The notes under the pieces are model-generated. The model did not search any database and was not told where the DNA came from. It saw nothing but the letters and a program-made list of their open reading frames with translations. From JBBQTQ01 sp038213135 (GTDB taxonomy: Bacteria > Actinomycetota > Thermoleophilia > Gaiellales > Gaiellaceae), in the NCBI GenBank assembly GCA_038213135.1, contig JBBQTQ010000066.1, positions 1-15,602 of the forward strand: 15,602 nt of DNA. Direction: 5' to 3'. A program made the position numbers and the translations under genes. Positions 7,093 through 14,171 of this stretch are shown piece by piece. Every line of letters begins with the position of its first letter. Position 1 is the first letter of the stretch.

Positions 7093-7932
7093 ATGAGCGA
7101 AGTCGCGCCAATTCTCAAGCCGCCGAGCCGCAGCGATCGCTACGTTCAGCTCGCTCGCTTCGTCAGGGTCTTCTCGGCGACCGAGTTCAAGTTGAAGTAC
7201 GGCGAGTCGGCGCTCGGCTATCTCTGGACGCTCGCCAAGCCGCTCGCGATGTTCGCGATCCTGTACTTCGTCTTCGGCCACGTAGTGAAGATCCAGGTCG
7301 GCTTCATCGACTACCCGATCTACCTCCTCGTCGGGATCGTGCTCTGGACGTTCTTCGTCGACGCGACAACATCGACGATGGTCTCGCTGATCGTCGAGGG
7401 GTCGCTCCTGCGCAAGCTCCGCTTCCCGCGGATCGTGATTCCGGTCTCGACGACGATGACGGCGACGCTGACGCTGCTGATCAACCTCGTCGCGATCTGT
7501 GTCGTGATCGCCTTGAAGGCGATCGTGCCGCACGGCGACTGGGTGCTGCTGCTCGTCCTGCTACTGGAGCTGTACTTCGTCGCTCTCGGAGTCGGCTTGA
7601 TCCTCGCGATCCTCTACGTCCGCTTTCGCGACATGGCGCCGATCTGGGAGCTGACGACGCAGCTCCTCTTCTATGCGTCGCCGATCATCTACCCGCTGTC
7701 GATTCTGCCGCTTTGGGCGCAGCGGATCGAGCTGCTGAACCCCGTCGCGCAGCTAACCGAGGACATCAGGCGAATCCTCCTCTACCGCGACTCACCGGGG
7801 GCGATCGTGACCGCGCCGGACGTCCTCGGCACAGTGGGCCGCCTCTATCCGCTCGGCATCGCGCTCGCACTGCTCGTCGGCGGCCTACTGCTGTTCCGCA
7901 GGGACGAGCCCGATCTGGCCGAGATGATCTAA
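7093..7932 (+). CDS. wzm: ABC-2 polysaccharide exporter, permease subunit
   Basis: A 279-residue integral membrane protein of the ABC-2/Wzm-TagG family, which forms the dimeric channel exporting a lipid-linked polysaccharide. About six hydrophobic segments are visible (roughly 48-63, 76-91, 118-143, 150-175, 190-208, 248-268). Family features include the amphipathic N-terminus SATEFKLKYGESALGYLWTL, the cytoplasmic coupling stretch LLRKLRFPRIVIP (105-117), VRFRDMAPIWE (176-186), and NPVAQLTEDIRR (216-227). The ATPase gene follows after 2 bases, so they form an operon. A collapsed copy lies upstream at 5421-6170. The strong Wzm match and the adjacent Wzt make the call secure; whether it exports O-antigen-like, teichoic or capsular polymer is unknown. 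Confidence 0.92.
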   Translation: MSEVAPILKPPSRSDRYVQLARFVRVFSATEFKLKYGESALGYLWTLAKPLAMFAILYFVFGHVVKIQVGFIDYPIYLLVGIVLWTFFVDATTSTMVSLIVEGSLLRKLRFPRIVIPVSTTMTATLTLLINLVAICVVIALKAIVPHGDWVLLLVLLLELYFVALGVGLILAILYVRFRDMAPIWELTTQLLFYASPIIYPLSILPLWAQRIELLNPVAQLTEDIRRILLYRDSPGAIVTAPDVLGTVGRLYPLGIALALLVGGLLLFRRDEPDLAEMI

Positions 7933-7934
7933 CC

Positions 7935-8684
7935 GTGACGAACGGCAGCCGCCATGCGCTCGAGGTGCAGGAGCTCTGGAAGGAGTTCAAGCTCCCACAC
8001 GATCAGCGCACGACCTTCAAGGAGTACTTCCTGCACCCGCTGAAGCGGATGACCTACGAGCGCAACGTCGCGCTCGCCGCCGTCACCTTCTCCGTTCGGC
8101 AGGGAGAGTTCCTGGGCGTGATCGGGCCGAACGGAAGCGGCAAGAGCACGCTGCTGAAGATCATGGCCGGCATCTACCGGCCGACGCGCGGCGACGTGCG
8201 CGCGAACGGCAGGCTGTCGCCGTTCATCGAGCTCGGGGTCGGCTTCAACTTCGAGCTGAACGCGCGGGACAACATTAGGCTGAACGGGACACTGCTCGGC
8301 CTGAGCGGCCGGGAGCTGCGGGAGAAGTTCCCCGAGATCATCGAGTTCGCCGAGCTCGAGCGTTTTGTCGACCAAAAGCTGAAGAACTACTCCTCCGGGA
8401 TGCAGGTCAGGCTCGCCTACTCGATCGCGATCCAGGTTCCGTTCGACATCCTGCTGCTCGACGAGGTGCTCGCGGTCGGCGACCAGAGCTTCCAGGAGAA
8501 GTGCTTCGCGACCTTTGAGCGGATGCGCGAGGAGGGCAAGACGCTCGTCTTCGTGAGTCACGACCTCGACGCGGTGACGCAGTTCTGCGACCGGGCGCTG
8601 CTGCTCGAGAACGGCAGGGTGCAGGCGCTCGGGCCTGCCGAGGACGTCGTCGCCGAGTACGCGGAGCGGGCGCTGGCGAGCTAG
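7935..8684 (+). CDS. wzt: ABC-2 polysaccharide exporter, ATPase subunit (short form)
   Basis: A 249-residue ABC ATPase that powers the Wzm channel. Walker A GPNGSGKS (64-71), signature YSSGMQ (152-157), Walker B ILLLDE (172-177) and H-loop histidine H209 (VSHD) are intact. The long N-terminal stretch before Walker A (KLPHDQRTTFKEYF) and the GRLSPFIELGVGFNFELNARDNI region are typical of Wzt/TagH/RfbE-type exporters. It ends right after the core domain, so it lacks the C-terminal carbohydrate-binding domain of O9a-type Wzt proteins. The GTG at 7935, 2 bases after the wzm stop, is the start. The last 137 bases of the homologous region (8541-8677) recur at 9328-9464. Confidence 0.93.
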   Translation: MTNGSRHALEVQELWKEFKLPHDQRTTFKEYFLHPLKRMTYERNVALAAVTFSVRQGEFLGVIGPNGSGKSTLLKIMAGIYRPTRGDVRANGRLSPFIELGVGFNFELNARDNIRLNGTLLGLSGRELREKFPEIIEFAELERFVDQKLKNYSSGMQVRLAYSIAIQVPFDILLLDEVLAVGDQSFQEKCFATFERMREEGKTLVFVSHDLDAVTQFCDRALLLENGRVQALGPAEDVVAEYAERALAS

Positions 8685-8693
8685 CCGCATTCT

Positions 8694-8702
8694 CCGCAGA
8701 GC
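8694..8702. repeat. Left 9-bp direct repeat flanking MazEF
   Basis: CCGCAGAGC, in the 21-bp gap between the wzt stop and the mazF stop. The same nine bases recur at 9307-9315 on the other side of the module. No inverted terminal repeats were found just inside the pair. Confidence 0.35.
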
Positions 8703-8705
8703 TCG

Positions 8706-9017
8706 TCAGCAGTCGGCGAGGGCTCCCAACGCAACGCAAATCTGTTGACGCCGCGAGCCAAGATCACCAACCCGCTCAGCGAGCGCCGACCGGCGGATCC
8801 GCTGCAGGTTGTCGAACGAGGCCGCGCACTCGACCGGCAAACCCTCGACCTCGCCGAGGCGGATCTCGGTCGGGATCTCACGGATCGTGCGAGTGAGCGG
8901 GGCGACAACGATCCCGGTCAGCACCGGCACGACTTCCGAGCGAGTGACCACGAGAACCGGCCGCCGCTTTTCCTCCGTCTCCGCCCACCAGATCTCCCCC
9001 TGGCGCGGGACGCTCAC
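8706..9017 (-). CDS. mazF: MazF/PemK-type endoribonuclease toxin
   Basis: A 103-residue MazF/PemK/CcdB-fold toxin, predicted to cleave RNA at short single-stranded sequences. Landmarks are VPRQGEIWWA at the N-terminus, EKRRPVLVVTR (16-26), VAPLTRTIREIPTEIRL (38-54), and SFDNLQRIRRSAL (67-79). A GTG at 9017 overlaps the antitoxin stop (GTGA) and is chosen as start; another in-frame GTG lies one codon upstream. The frame remains open to 9266 but only as a shadow of the antitoxin. It faces wzt, with 21 bp between the stops. Confidence 0.9.
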   Translation of the reverse strand: MSVPRQGEIWWAETEEKRRPVLVVTRSEVVPVLTGIVVAPLTRTIREIPTEIRLGEVEGLPVECAASFDNLQRIRRSALAERVGDLGSRRQQICVALGALADC

Positions 9018-9262
9018 CACGGCTCTTCGTTGACCAAGGCCCGCGTGGCCTCGTCCAGCCCAGCGAGCTCGCCATCGGTCTGCGGCTGGCGGCGGTAGGC
9101 CTCCACGATCGTCACACCGACTGCTCGACGCCGGTGCCGGTCGACCAGCCGCTTCAAACCCAGCCGCACCGCCTCGGAGCGGCTCGCCACCACTCCCTCG
9201 GCAACCAAGGCGTCCACCTCTGCCATCAGCCGATCGTCCAGCCGCGTAACGACCTGCGCCAT
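9014..9262 (-). CDS. mazE: Ribbon-helix-helix antitoxin (MazE/CopG-like)
   Basis: An 82-residue antitoxin. Residues 1-45 (MAQVVTRLDDRLMAEVDALV followed by VASRSEAVRLGLKRLVDRH) are a classic ribbon-helix-helix domain: one beta strand, then two helices with the RSEAVR turn. The acidic C-terminal half would bind MazF. The ATG at 9262 is preferred over an upstream in-frame ATG at 9307 because it starts exactly at the RHH strand and has a -10 hexamer 6 nt before it. Its TGA overlaps the toxin GTG. Confidence 0.88.
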   Translation of the reverse strand: MAQVVTRLDDRLMAEVDALVAEGVVASRSEAVRLGLKRLVDRHRRRAVGVTIVEAYRRQPQTDGELAGLDEATRALVNEEPW

Positions 9263-9274
9263 GCAATTAGCATA
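9261..9274 (-). promoter_or_regulatory. MazEF promoter with short inverted repeat
   Basis: On the minus strand TATGCT (9269-9274) ends 6 nt before the ATG. A short inverted repeat (ATGC and GCAT around AATTA, 9261-9273) overlaps both the -10 and the start codon. The layout parallels the VapBC and Phd-VapC promoters, though the arms here are only 4 bases, so the operator is less certain than the promoter. Confidence 0.45.
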
Positions 9275-9306
9275 CCAGGACGCAATGCAGCGCGGACTCG
9301 CTTTCA

Positions 9307-9315
9307 CCGCAGAGC
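9307..9315. repeat. Right 9-bp direct repeat flanking MazEF
   Basis: CCGCAGAGC again, 32 bases beyond the mazE -10 and 12 bases before the stray wzt tail begins. It pairs with 8694-8702. Confidence 0.35.
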
Positions 9316-9327
9316 GGGCAGGTGCAG

Positions 9328-9501
9328 ACGCTCGTCTTCGTGAGCCACGATCTCGACGCTGTGACGCAGTTCTGCGACCGGGCGCTGCTGCTCGAGAACG
9401 GCCGGGTGCAGGCGCTCGGGCCTGCCGAGAACGTCGTCGCCGAGTACGCGGAGCGGGCGCTGGCTGCTAGCGCCGAACCCCGGTTGGCCAGAGACGCCTG
9501 A
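9328..9501 (+). pseudogene. Stray copy of the wzt 3' end
   Basis: Bases 9328-9464 repeat wzt 8541-8677 with about 5 mismatches in 137 by hand count. In frame it reads TLVFVSHDLDAVTQFCD and so on, i.e. Walker B-distal strand, H-loop and C-terminus only. It has one amino-acid change (PAED to PAEN). After the shared part, the frame runs on for 12 unrelated codons to TGA at 9499, overlapping the convergent glycosyltransferase by 35 bases. There is no start codon or upstream ATPase core, so it is a remnant. It forms a direct repeat with wzt around the MazEF module. Confidence 0.9.
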
Positions 9502-10813
9502 GCAGATGCGCCGCGGCGCCGAACGGCCCGCGTACGCTGAGGGTCAACCGCAGGCGGACGAAGAGGTACTCGATCAGCGTCAGCCTGAGCCACAGCGAGC
9601 GTGGAGCCGGGCTCCCGGGAATGGCGGCCAAGCGCGCCAGTGGCTCTACCACGCGCGGCCAGACGAACTCGGTGCGCGCCGCCTCGATGTTCCTGCGCAC
9701 CCGCCGATAGGCCTCGTTGTCGTCGAGCAACGCCTCGATCGCCGCCACCCAGCCCGAGACGTCGCCGAAGTCGACGACGCGGCCGAGCTCCCTCGCCGCG
9801 ACCAGCTCGCTGAGCGCGTCACCGCGAGTCACGACCATCGGTAGCCTCGCCCAGAGGCAGTCGACGAGCCTCGTGCGGAAGGCGAAGCGGGTCTCGACGT
9901 CGTCGAAATGAGCCGAGACACCGAGGTCGGCCTCGAGCAGGTAGCTCGCGCGTTCGGCGTAGGGGACCCAGCCTGAGTTGAAGAAGACCTGGCGGTCGAG
10001 CAGCCCCAGCTCCTCAGCCAGCCGGACCGCGCGATCGGTCATCGCCATCTCGCCGGTGCCCGGGTTCGGATGCCTGAGGCCGAGAAAGAAGAGCCGGATG
10101 TCGTCGCGTCGCTCGGCCAGCTCGGCCACCGCGCGGATCACCGTCAGCGGGTCGAACCAGTTCCAGATCCCCCCGCCCCAGAGCAGCACCTTGTCGCTCT
10201 CCCGAATGCCCGGCACGACGCCCTTGAGCACCGGCCCCTGCGACTGCGGCGGCTCGGCGGGAATGCCAAAAGGAACGACGTCGATGAGATCGCGCATCGC
10301 TGGATCCCGTCGGTAGCGCTCCTGATCGAGCCTGCGGAGCGTGGCGAGCGAGCCGAGCCAGAGGTCGCGCTGCTTTTCGCTCGCGCAGATGAAAGCGTCG
10401 CCCGTGACGAGCGCCACCTGCTCGACGAGGCTCGTGTAATGGGAGAAGAGGTGCTGGGGAATCGCCTGATCGCTGTGCGCGTCGTAGGCGAGCAGCTCGA
10501 GCGTCACCGGGTCGTAGAGGTCGTAGATCGTTCGAGTTCCAGTCCGGGCGAGGGAGATCATCGTCGCGACCGGAAGCCGCATCGAGATCACGACGTCGAA
10601 GCCGCGGGCGAGCTTCCGCAACCGCCTGCCGTCGTTCGGGCTCGCTTGCACGACCTCGATCCCGTCGAGCTCGGCGTCGGTCGCGAACGGCACGACGAGC
10701 GTCACCTCAAAGCGCTTCGCCAGCTCCCGCGCGAACTCGTAGTAGCGGATCCCCGGCCCCGCCATCTCCCGCCCGACGTGGTCGCTCGAGACCAGGAGGA
10801 GGCGGCGGGCCAT
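9467..10813 (-). CDS. GT4-like glycosyltransferase
   Basis: A 448-residue GT-B glycosyltransferase. The N-terminal domain opens with ARRLLLVSSDHVGREMAGPG and IRYYEFARELAKRFEVTLVVP, the usual first beta-alpha-beta unit with a glycine-rich loop. The C-terminal domain has LLWGGGIWNWFDPLTVIRAV (phosphate/donor side), RLFFLGLRHP, and FRTRLVDCLWARLPMVVTRGD in place of the classic E-x7-E motif, which is common in more distant GT4 relatives. The extra C-terminal segment after about residue 400 is basic and hydrophobic (LRLTLIEYLFVRLRL), perhaps a membrane-anchoring helix. Its last bases coincide with the end of the stray wzt tail, suggesting that the rearrangement reached into this gene's 3' end and the C-terminus may not be ancestral. 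Confidence 0.87.
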   Translation of the reverse strand: MARRLLLVSSDHVGREMAGPGIRYYEFARELAKRFEVTLVVPFATDAELDGIEVVQASPNDGRRLRKLARGFDVVISMRLPVATMISLARTGTRTIYDLYDPVTLELLAYDAHSDQAIPQHLFSHYTSLVEQVALVTGDAFICASEKQRDLWLGSLATLRRLDQERYRRDPAMRDLIDVVPFGIPAEPPQSQGPVLKGVVPGIRESDKVLLWGGGIWNWFDPLTVIRAVAELAERRDDIRLFFLGLRHPNPGTGEMAMTDRAVRLAEELGLLDRQVFFNSGWVPYAERASYLLEADLGVSAHFDDVETRFAFRTRLVDCLWARLPMVVTRGDALSELVAARELGRVVDFGDVSGWVAAIEALLDDNEAYRRVRRNIEAARTEFVWPRVVEPLARLAAIPGSPAPRSLWLRLTLIEYLFVRLRLTLSVRGPFGAAAHLLRRLWPTGVRR

Positions 10814-10824
10814 CGGCGCCGGTG

Positions 10825-10830
10825 AGCATA
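10825..10830 (-). promoter_or_regulatory. Putative -10 element for the minus-strand glycosyltransferase
   Basis: TATGCT on the minus strand ends 11 nt before the ATG at 10813. The gap is slightly longer than elsewhere, so the transcript may carry a leader of a few bases. No Shine-Dalgarno is visible. Confidence 0.35.
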
Positions 10831-10868
10831 TCGGCGAGCCGAACGGCCTATCCTCGCGGGCGCCTGAC

Positions 10869-10874
10869 TATTCT
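10869..10874 (+). promoter_or_regulatory. Putative -10 element for the plus-strand methyltransferase
   Basis: TATTCT ends 9 nt before the ATG at 10884, with a pyrimidine-rich gap and no Shine-Dalgarno. It shares the 70-bp divergent region with the element at 10825-10830. Confidence 0.4.
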
Positions 10875-10883
10875 CTCTCCTCG

Positions 10884-11732
10884 ATGGCGAGCGGGCGGAC
10901 CTGCGGCAGCCACGGCCCACTGCCTCTGCGCATTGCCAGCATAGGACCGCGGGCGCGCAATCGCGTGCTCCGGGTACTCGTACGCCGCATCGGACTCGTC
11001 GCACCCCCTGAGGGATACCCCGAGGTCAGGGCACGCCTGTCTCGCCAGTTCATACGCGGGCAAGGGCTCGAGATCGGTGGCTTGAACGCCCCGCTCCCAG
11101 TGCCCAAGGCCGATCGGGTCAGCTACATCGACCGCTGGACAATCGACGAGCTTCGATCACAGTACCCAGAGCTCGCCGAGATCAAGATCATCGGACCAGA
11201 CATCCTCGACGACGGTGAGACGCTCTCGACGATCGCCGACGGGTCGGTGGACTTCGTGATCGCAAACCACTTCCTCGAGCACACGCAAAACGTCATTCAG
11301 ACGATCCGGAATCACCTACGAGTGGTGCGCCCGGCCGGCGTCCTCTTCTACGCAGTCCCCGACAAGCGCTTCACCTTCGATCACGACCGCCCGGTGACGC
11401 CACTCGAGCATTTCGTACGTGATTACACCGACGGCCCGGAGTGGTCGTACGAGGCCCACATCGACGAATGGGTCGCTGTGATGCACGAGGGATCGGCCGA
11501 GGCGCGCGCGAGGATAGTTCGCGACGCTCTGAGCATTCACTACCACGTCTGGACTGCGGGCGATTTCCTCGAGCTCATTACCGACTGTCGCCGACAGCTG
11601 GACGTATCGTTCGAGATCGAGGCATTCGAGCGCATCGGTCACGAGTTCATCGTCGTTCTCTCAAAGACCGACGCGCCTGCGCAAGCTGCTCACGAGGCGT
11701 CGCCAAGAGACGCGAGATTGACTCGCCCGTAG
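10884..11732 (+). CDS. SAM-dependent methyltransferase (class I, Methyltransf_11-like)
   Basis: A 282-residue class I methyltransferase. The SAM-binding motif I appears as GLEIGGLNAPL (61-71), motif IV-like DFVIANHFLEH (123-133), and RPAGVLFYAVPDKRFTFD (149-166) follows. Proteins of this type are frequent in actinobacterial polysaccharide clusters, where they methylate a sugar hydroxyl or the chain end. The first 40 residues are basic and lack a recognisable domain, so the true start could be a little downstream; the ATG at 10884 is kept because of the -10 at 10869-10874. The 3' end overlaps the convergent methyltransferase by 72 bases. Confidence 0.85.
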   Translation: MASGRTCGSHGPLPLRIASIGPRARNRVLRVLVRRIGLVAPPEGYPEVRARLSRQFIRGQGLEIGGLNAPLPVPKADRVSYIDRWTIDELRSQYPELAEIKIIGPDILDDGETLSTIADGSVDFVIANHFLEHTQNVIQTIRNHLRVVRPAGVLFYAVPDKRFTFDHDRPVTPLEHFVRDYTDGPEWSYEAHIDEWVAVMHEGSAEARARIVRDALSIHYHVWTAGDFLELITDCRRQLDVSFEIEAFERIGHEFIVVLSKTDAPAQAAHEASPRDARLTRP

Positions 11733-12365
11733 TTCGGCGAGCTCCCGGACGAGTCGGGAGTACGCGCGTTCGTAGTCGCTCGCGACAAGCTCGATGGCCT
11801 GCCCGGCGCGGCGTAGATGCATCGCGTGCGGTGCCACCGTCGAGAGGTCGAGATCGACGTCTCTGAAGAACCCGTGCTTGGCGAAGGCGCCGACCCAGTA
11901 GTCCGGGGGTTGGACATTGACGTGCGTCGGTTCTCTGAAATCATCGGGCGTCGACGAGAAGACGATGCTGTTCGTATGCGCGGAAAGATTGGCGATCGCG
12001 CGCAGCGCCTCGCCCTCTGATAGATGCTCCAGCACCTCGATGCAGGCGATCAGCTCGTAATCGCGCTCGAGCGGCTCGCTGATCGAGGCCACCGTGCAGT
12101 AGGGCCGCAGCGCCTCCGGCACCTGGGAAATCGCATACTCGGAAACGTCGAGGCCCCAGGCTTCGACGCCGCGGTCACGAAGAGCCTCGACCAGCAGGCC
12201 GATTCCACAGCCGGCATCGAGCACGCTTGCCGGCCGGAGTCGTTCCACGATCAGCTCGGCGAAATGGCCGACGAATTGCTCCCACACGGCTTCGCCGCGG
12301 CGGCACGGAACGGGACCGAGATGACACTCGTAATAGTCCGCGCCGTAGCTCGAGCCGTTGGTCAC
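11661..12365 (-). CDS. SAM-dependent methyltransferase (class I)
   Basis: A 234-residue methyltransferase with motif I VLDAGCGIGL (48-57), an acidic residue at the end of strand 2 (GLDVSEYAI, D73), and YELIACIEVLEHL (103-115), typical of Methyltransf_11/23 proteins. A basic C-terminus (SRVSWRRLVSSLRRRVGL) closes it. It starts at a GTG (12365), with TAGAGT on the minus strand 5 nt before. It converges on the other methyltransferase with a 72-base antisense overlap of coding 3' ends, and diverges from the carbamoyltransferase. Likely role: methylation of a sugar or glycan end (inference from context). Confidence 0.87.
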   Translation of the reverse strand: MTNGSSYGADYYECHLGPVPCRRGEAVWEQFVGHFAELIVERLRPASVLDAGCGIGLLVEALRDRGVEAWGLDVSEYAISQVPEALRPYCTVASISEPLERDYELIACIEVLEHLSEGEALRAIANLSAHTNSIVFSSTPDDFREPTHVNVQPPDYWVGAFAKHGFFRDVDLDLSTVAPHAMHLRRAGQAIELVASDYERAYSRLVRELAELRASQSRVSWRRLVSSLRRRVGL

Positions 12366-12370
12366 AGTGC

Positions 12371-12376
12371 ACTCTA
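12371..12376 (-). promoter_or_regulatory. Putative leaderless -10 element for the minus-strand methyltransferase
   Basis: TAGAGT on the minus strand ends 5 nt before the GTG at 12365, with no room for a Shine-Dalgarno. Confidence 0.5.
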
Positions 12377-12399
12377 GCGGTGCGGAATAGGCGTCCGAC

Positions 12400-12405
12400 T
12401 AGGAT
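12400..12405 (+). promoter_or_regulatory. Putative leaderless -10 element for the carbamoyltransferase
   Basis: TAGGAT ends 6 nt before the GTG at 12412. The AGGA inside could be read as a weak Shine-Dalgarno, but the whole hexamer matches the pattern at the other first genes. It is 23 bp from the divergent element at 12371-12376. Confidence 0.45.
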
Positions 12406-12411
12406 CAGCCC

Positions 12412-14151
12412 GTGCCCGCGATCCTGGGACTAAACGCCTTCCACGGCGACGCGGCGGCGGCTCTGGTGATCGACGGCGAGCTCGTCGCCGCGGCCGAGGA
12501 GGAGCGGTTCAACCGCGTCAAGCACTGCGCCGGCTTCCCAGCGCTCGCGGCGGCCTGGTGTCTCGCGGACGCGGGGCTGAGCGCGGGCGATCTCGACCAC
12601 GTCGCGATCGGCCGCGACCCGCGCGCGAACTTCGGAGCAAAGGTGATGCGGACGCTGCGGCGCGGGGCGAACCTGGGCTACCTGAAAGCCCGGCTCGAGA
12701 ACGCGGCGAAGGTGCGGGATGTCCGCGGCGATCTCGCCGAAGCCCTCGGCACCGACACCCTGCGTGCGGCGTTCCACAACGTGGAGCACCACCAGGCGCA
12801 CGCCGCGAGCGCGTTCTTCGTCTCGCCGTTCGAGGACGCGGCGATCATGTCCGTCGACGGCTTCGGCGACTTCGCGAGCACGCTGCTCGCCGAGGGGCAC
12901 GGCAACCGCTTCGAGGTGCTCGACCGCGTGCTCTTCCCGCACTCGCTAGGGATCTTCTACACGGCGGTCACGCAGTGGCTCGGCTTTCCGAAGTACGGCG
13001 ACGAGGGGAAGGTGATGGGGCTCGCGCCGTACGGCAACCCGGAGAAGCACCTCGACGCGATGCGCGAGCTCGTGCACACGAACGGCTCGCTGTTCGAGCT
13101 CGGGCTCGACTACTTCACGCATCACCGAGAGGGCGTCGACATGACCTGGGACTCCGGCTCGCCCTCGATCGGCCGGATCTTCTCTGAGCGGATGGAGGAG
13201 GCGTTCGGCCCGGCCCGCGAGCCGGGCTCGGAGCTGACGACGCTGCACGAGGACGTGGCCGCGGCCCTCCAGCGCGCGCTCGAAGAGGCGTACCTCCACA
13301 TCGTTCGCGGGCTCTGGGAGCGGACGAAGATCCCGAACCTCTGCCTTGCCGGCGGCGTCGCGCTGAACGCTGTCGTCAACGGACGGATTCGCCCGGAGAC
13401 CCCGTTCGAGCACGTCTACATCCAGCCGGCGGCCGGCGACTCCGGGATCGCGGTCGGGGCCGCCTACTACATCTGGAACCAGGTCCTGGGGCGGCCGCGG
13501 GAGTTTGTGATGGAGCACGCGTCCACCGGCCCCGAGTACGGCGACGAGGAGTACCGGGCGGCGATCACCGGGGCTGGCTTTCCCTGGGAGCGCCTCGACG
13601 ACGAGCGCCTTTTCCCGGAGGTCGCCGGACGAATCGCCGCGGGCGACGTCGTCGGGTGGTTCCAGGGCCGGATGGAGTTCGGGCCGCGGGCGCTCGGCAA
13701 TCGCTCGATCGTCGTCGACCCGCGCCGGCCGGATATGAAGGACATCCTCAACGCGCGCATCAAGCACCGCGAGCCGTTCCGCCCGTTCGCCCCCTCGATC
13801 TTGGCCGAGGCTGCCGGCGACTGGTACGAGCAGGACTACACCTCGCCGTTCATGATCCTCGTCTACAAGACGCGGGCCGAGAAGCGCGAGCTGATCCCGG
13901 CGGTCAACCACGTCGACGATACCGGCCGCCTCCAGACGGTCGAGGAGCGCTCGAGCCCGCGCTACTACCGGCTGATCAAGGAGTTCGAGCGCCAGACGGG
14001 CGTGCCGATCCTCCTCAACACCTCGTTCAACGAGAACGAGCCGATCGTGATGACTCCCGAGCAGGCGCTCGACACGTTCGCGAAGACGCGCATGGACGTG
14101 CTGGTGCTCGGCAACCACCTCGTCACTCGCGGCCGCCTCGAAGGATCTTGA
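12412..14151 (+). CDS. NodU/CmcH/TobZ-family carbamoyltransferase
   Basis: A 579-residue O-carbamoyltransferase of normal family length. The N-terminal Kae1-like domain begins ILGLNAFHGDAAAALVIDGE (4-23), followed by AAEEERFNRVKH (27-38), the metal-binding HHQAH (126-130), MSVDGFGDFAST (146-157) and later CLAGGVALNAVVNG. The C-terminal YrdC-like region carries WFQGRMEFGPRALGNRSIV and HREPFRPFAPSIL. The family uses carbamoyl phosphate and ATP to make carbamoyl-adenylate, then carbamoylates a hydroxyl on a sugar or antibiotic. Here the likely acceptor is a sugar of the exported glycan (inferred). It starts with GTG at 12412, has its own promoter, and is followed 20 bp downstream by the convergent VapC. 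A 120-bp internal segment (13645-13764) recurs at 15025-15144. Confidence 0.92.
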   Translation: MPAILGLNAFHGDAAAALVIDGELVAAAEEERFNRVKHCAGFPALAAAWCLADAGLSAGDLDHVAIGRDPRANFGAKVMRTLRRGANLGYLKARLENAAKVRDVRGDLAEALGTDTLRAAFHNVEHHQAHAASAFFVSPFEDAAIMSVDGFGDFASTLLAEGHGNRFEVLDRVLFPHSLGIFYTAVTQWLGFPKYGDEGKVMGLAPYGNPEKHLDAMRELVHTNGSLFELGLDYFTHHREGVDMTWDSGSPSIGRIFSERMEEAFGPAREPGSELTTLHEDVAAALQRALEEAYLHIVRGLWERTKIPNLCLAGGVALNAVVNGRIRPETPFEHVYIQPAAGDSGIAVGAAYYIWNQVLGRPREFVMEHASTGPEYGDEEYRAAITGAGFPWERLDDERLFPEVAGRIAAGDVVGWFQGRMEFGPRALGNRSIVVDPRRPDMKDILNARIKHREPFRPFAPSILAEAAGDWYEQDYTSPFMILVYKTRAEKRELIPAVNHVDDTGRLQTVEERSSPRYYRLIKEFERQTGVPILLNTSFNENEPIVMTPEQALDTFAKTRMDVLVLGNHLVTRGRLEGS

Positions 14152-14171
14152 AGCTGGCGGGCGCGGCGAGG

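Noticed and set aside
12946..14118. A 390-codon minus-strand frame opposite the carbamoyltransferase
   Set aside because: Arginine-, glutamate- and valine-rich antisense shadow with no domain signature. The plus-strand gene is well conserved with its family.
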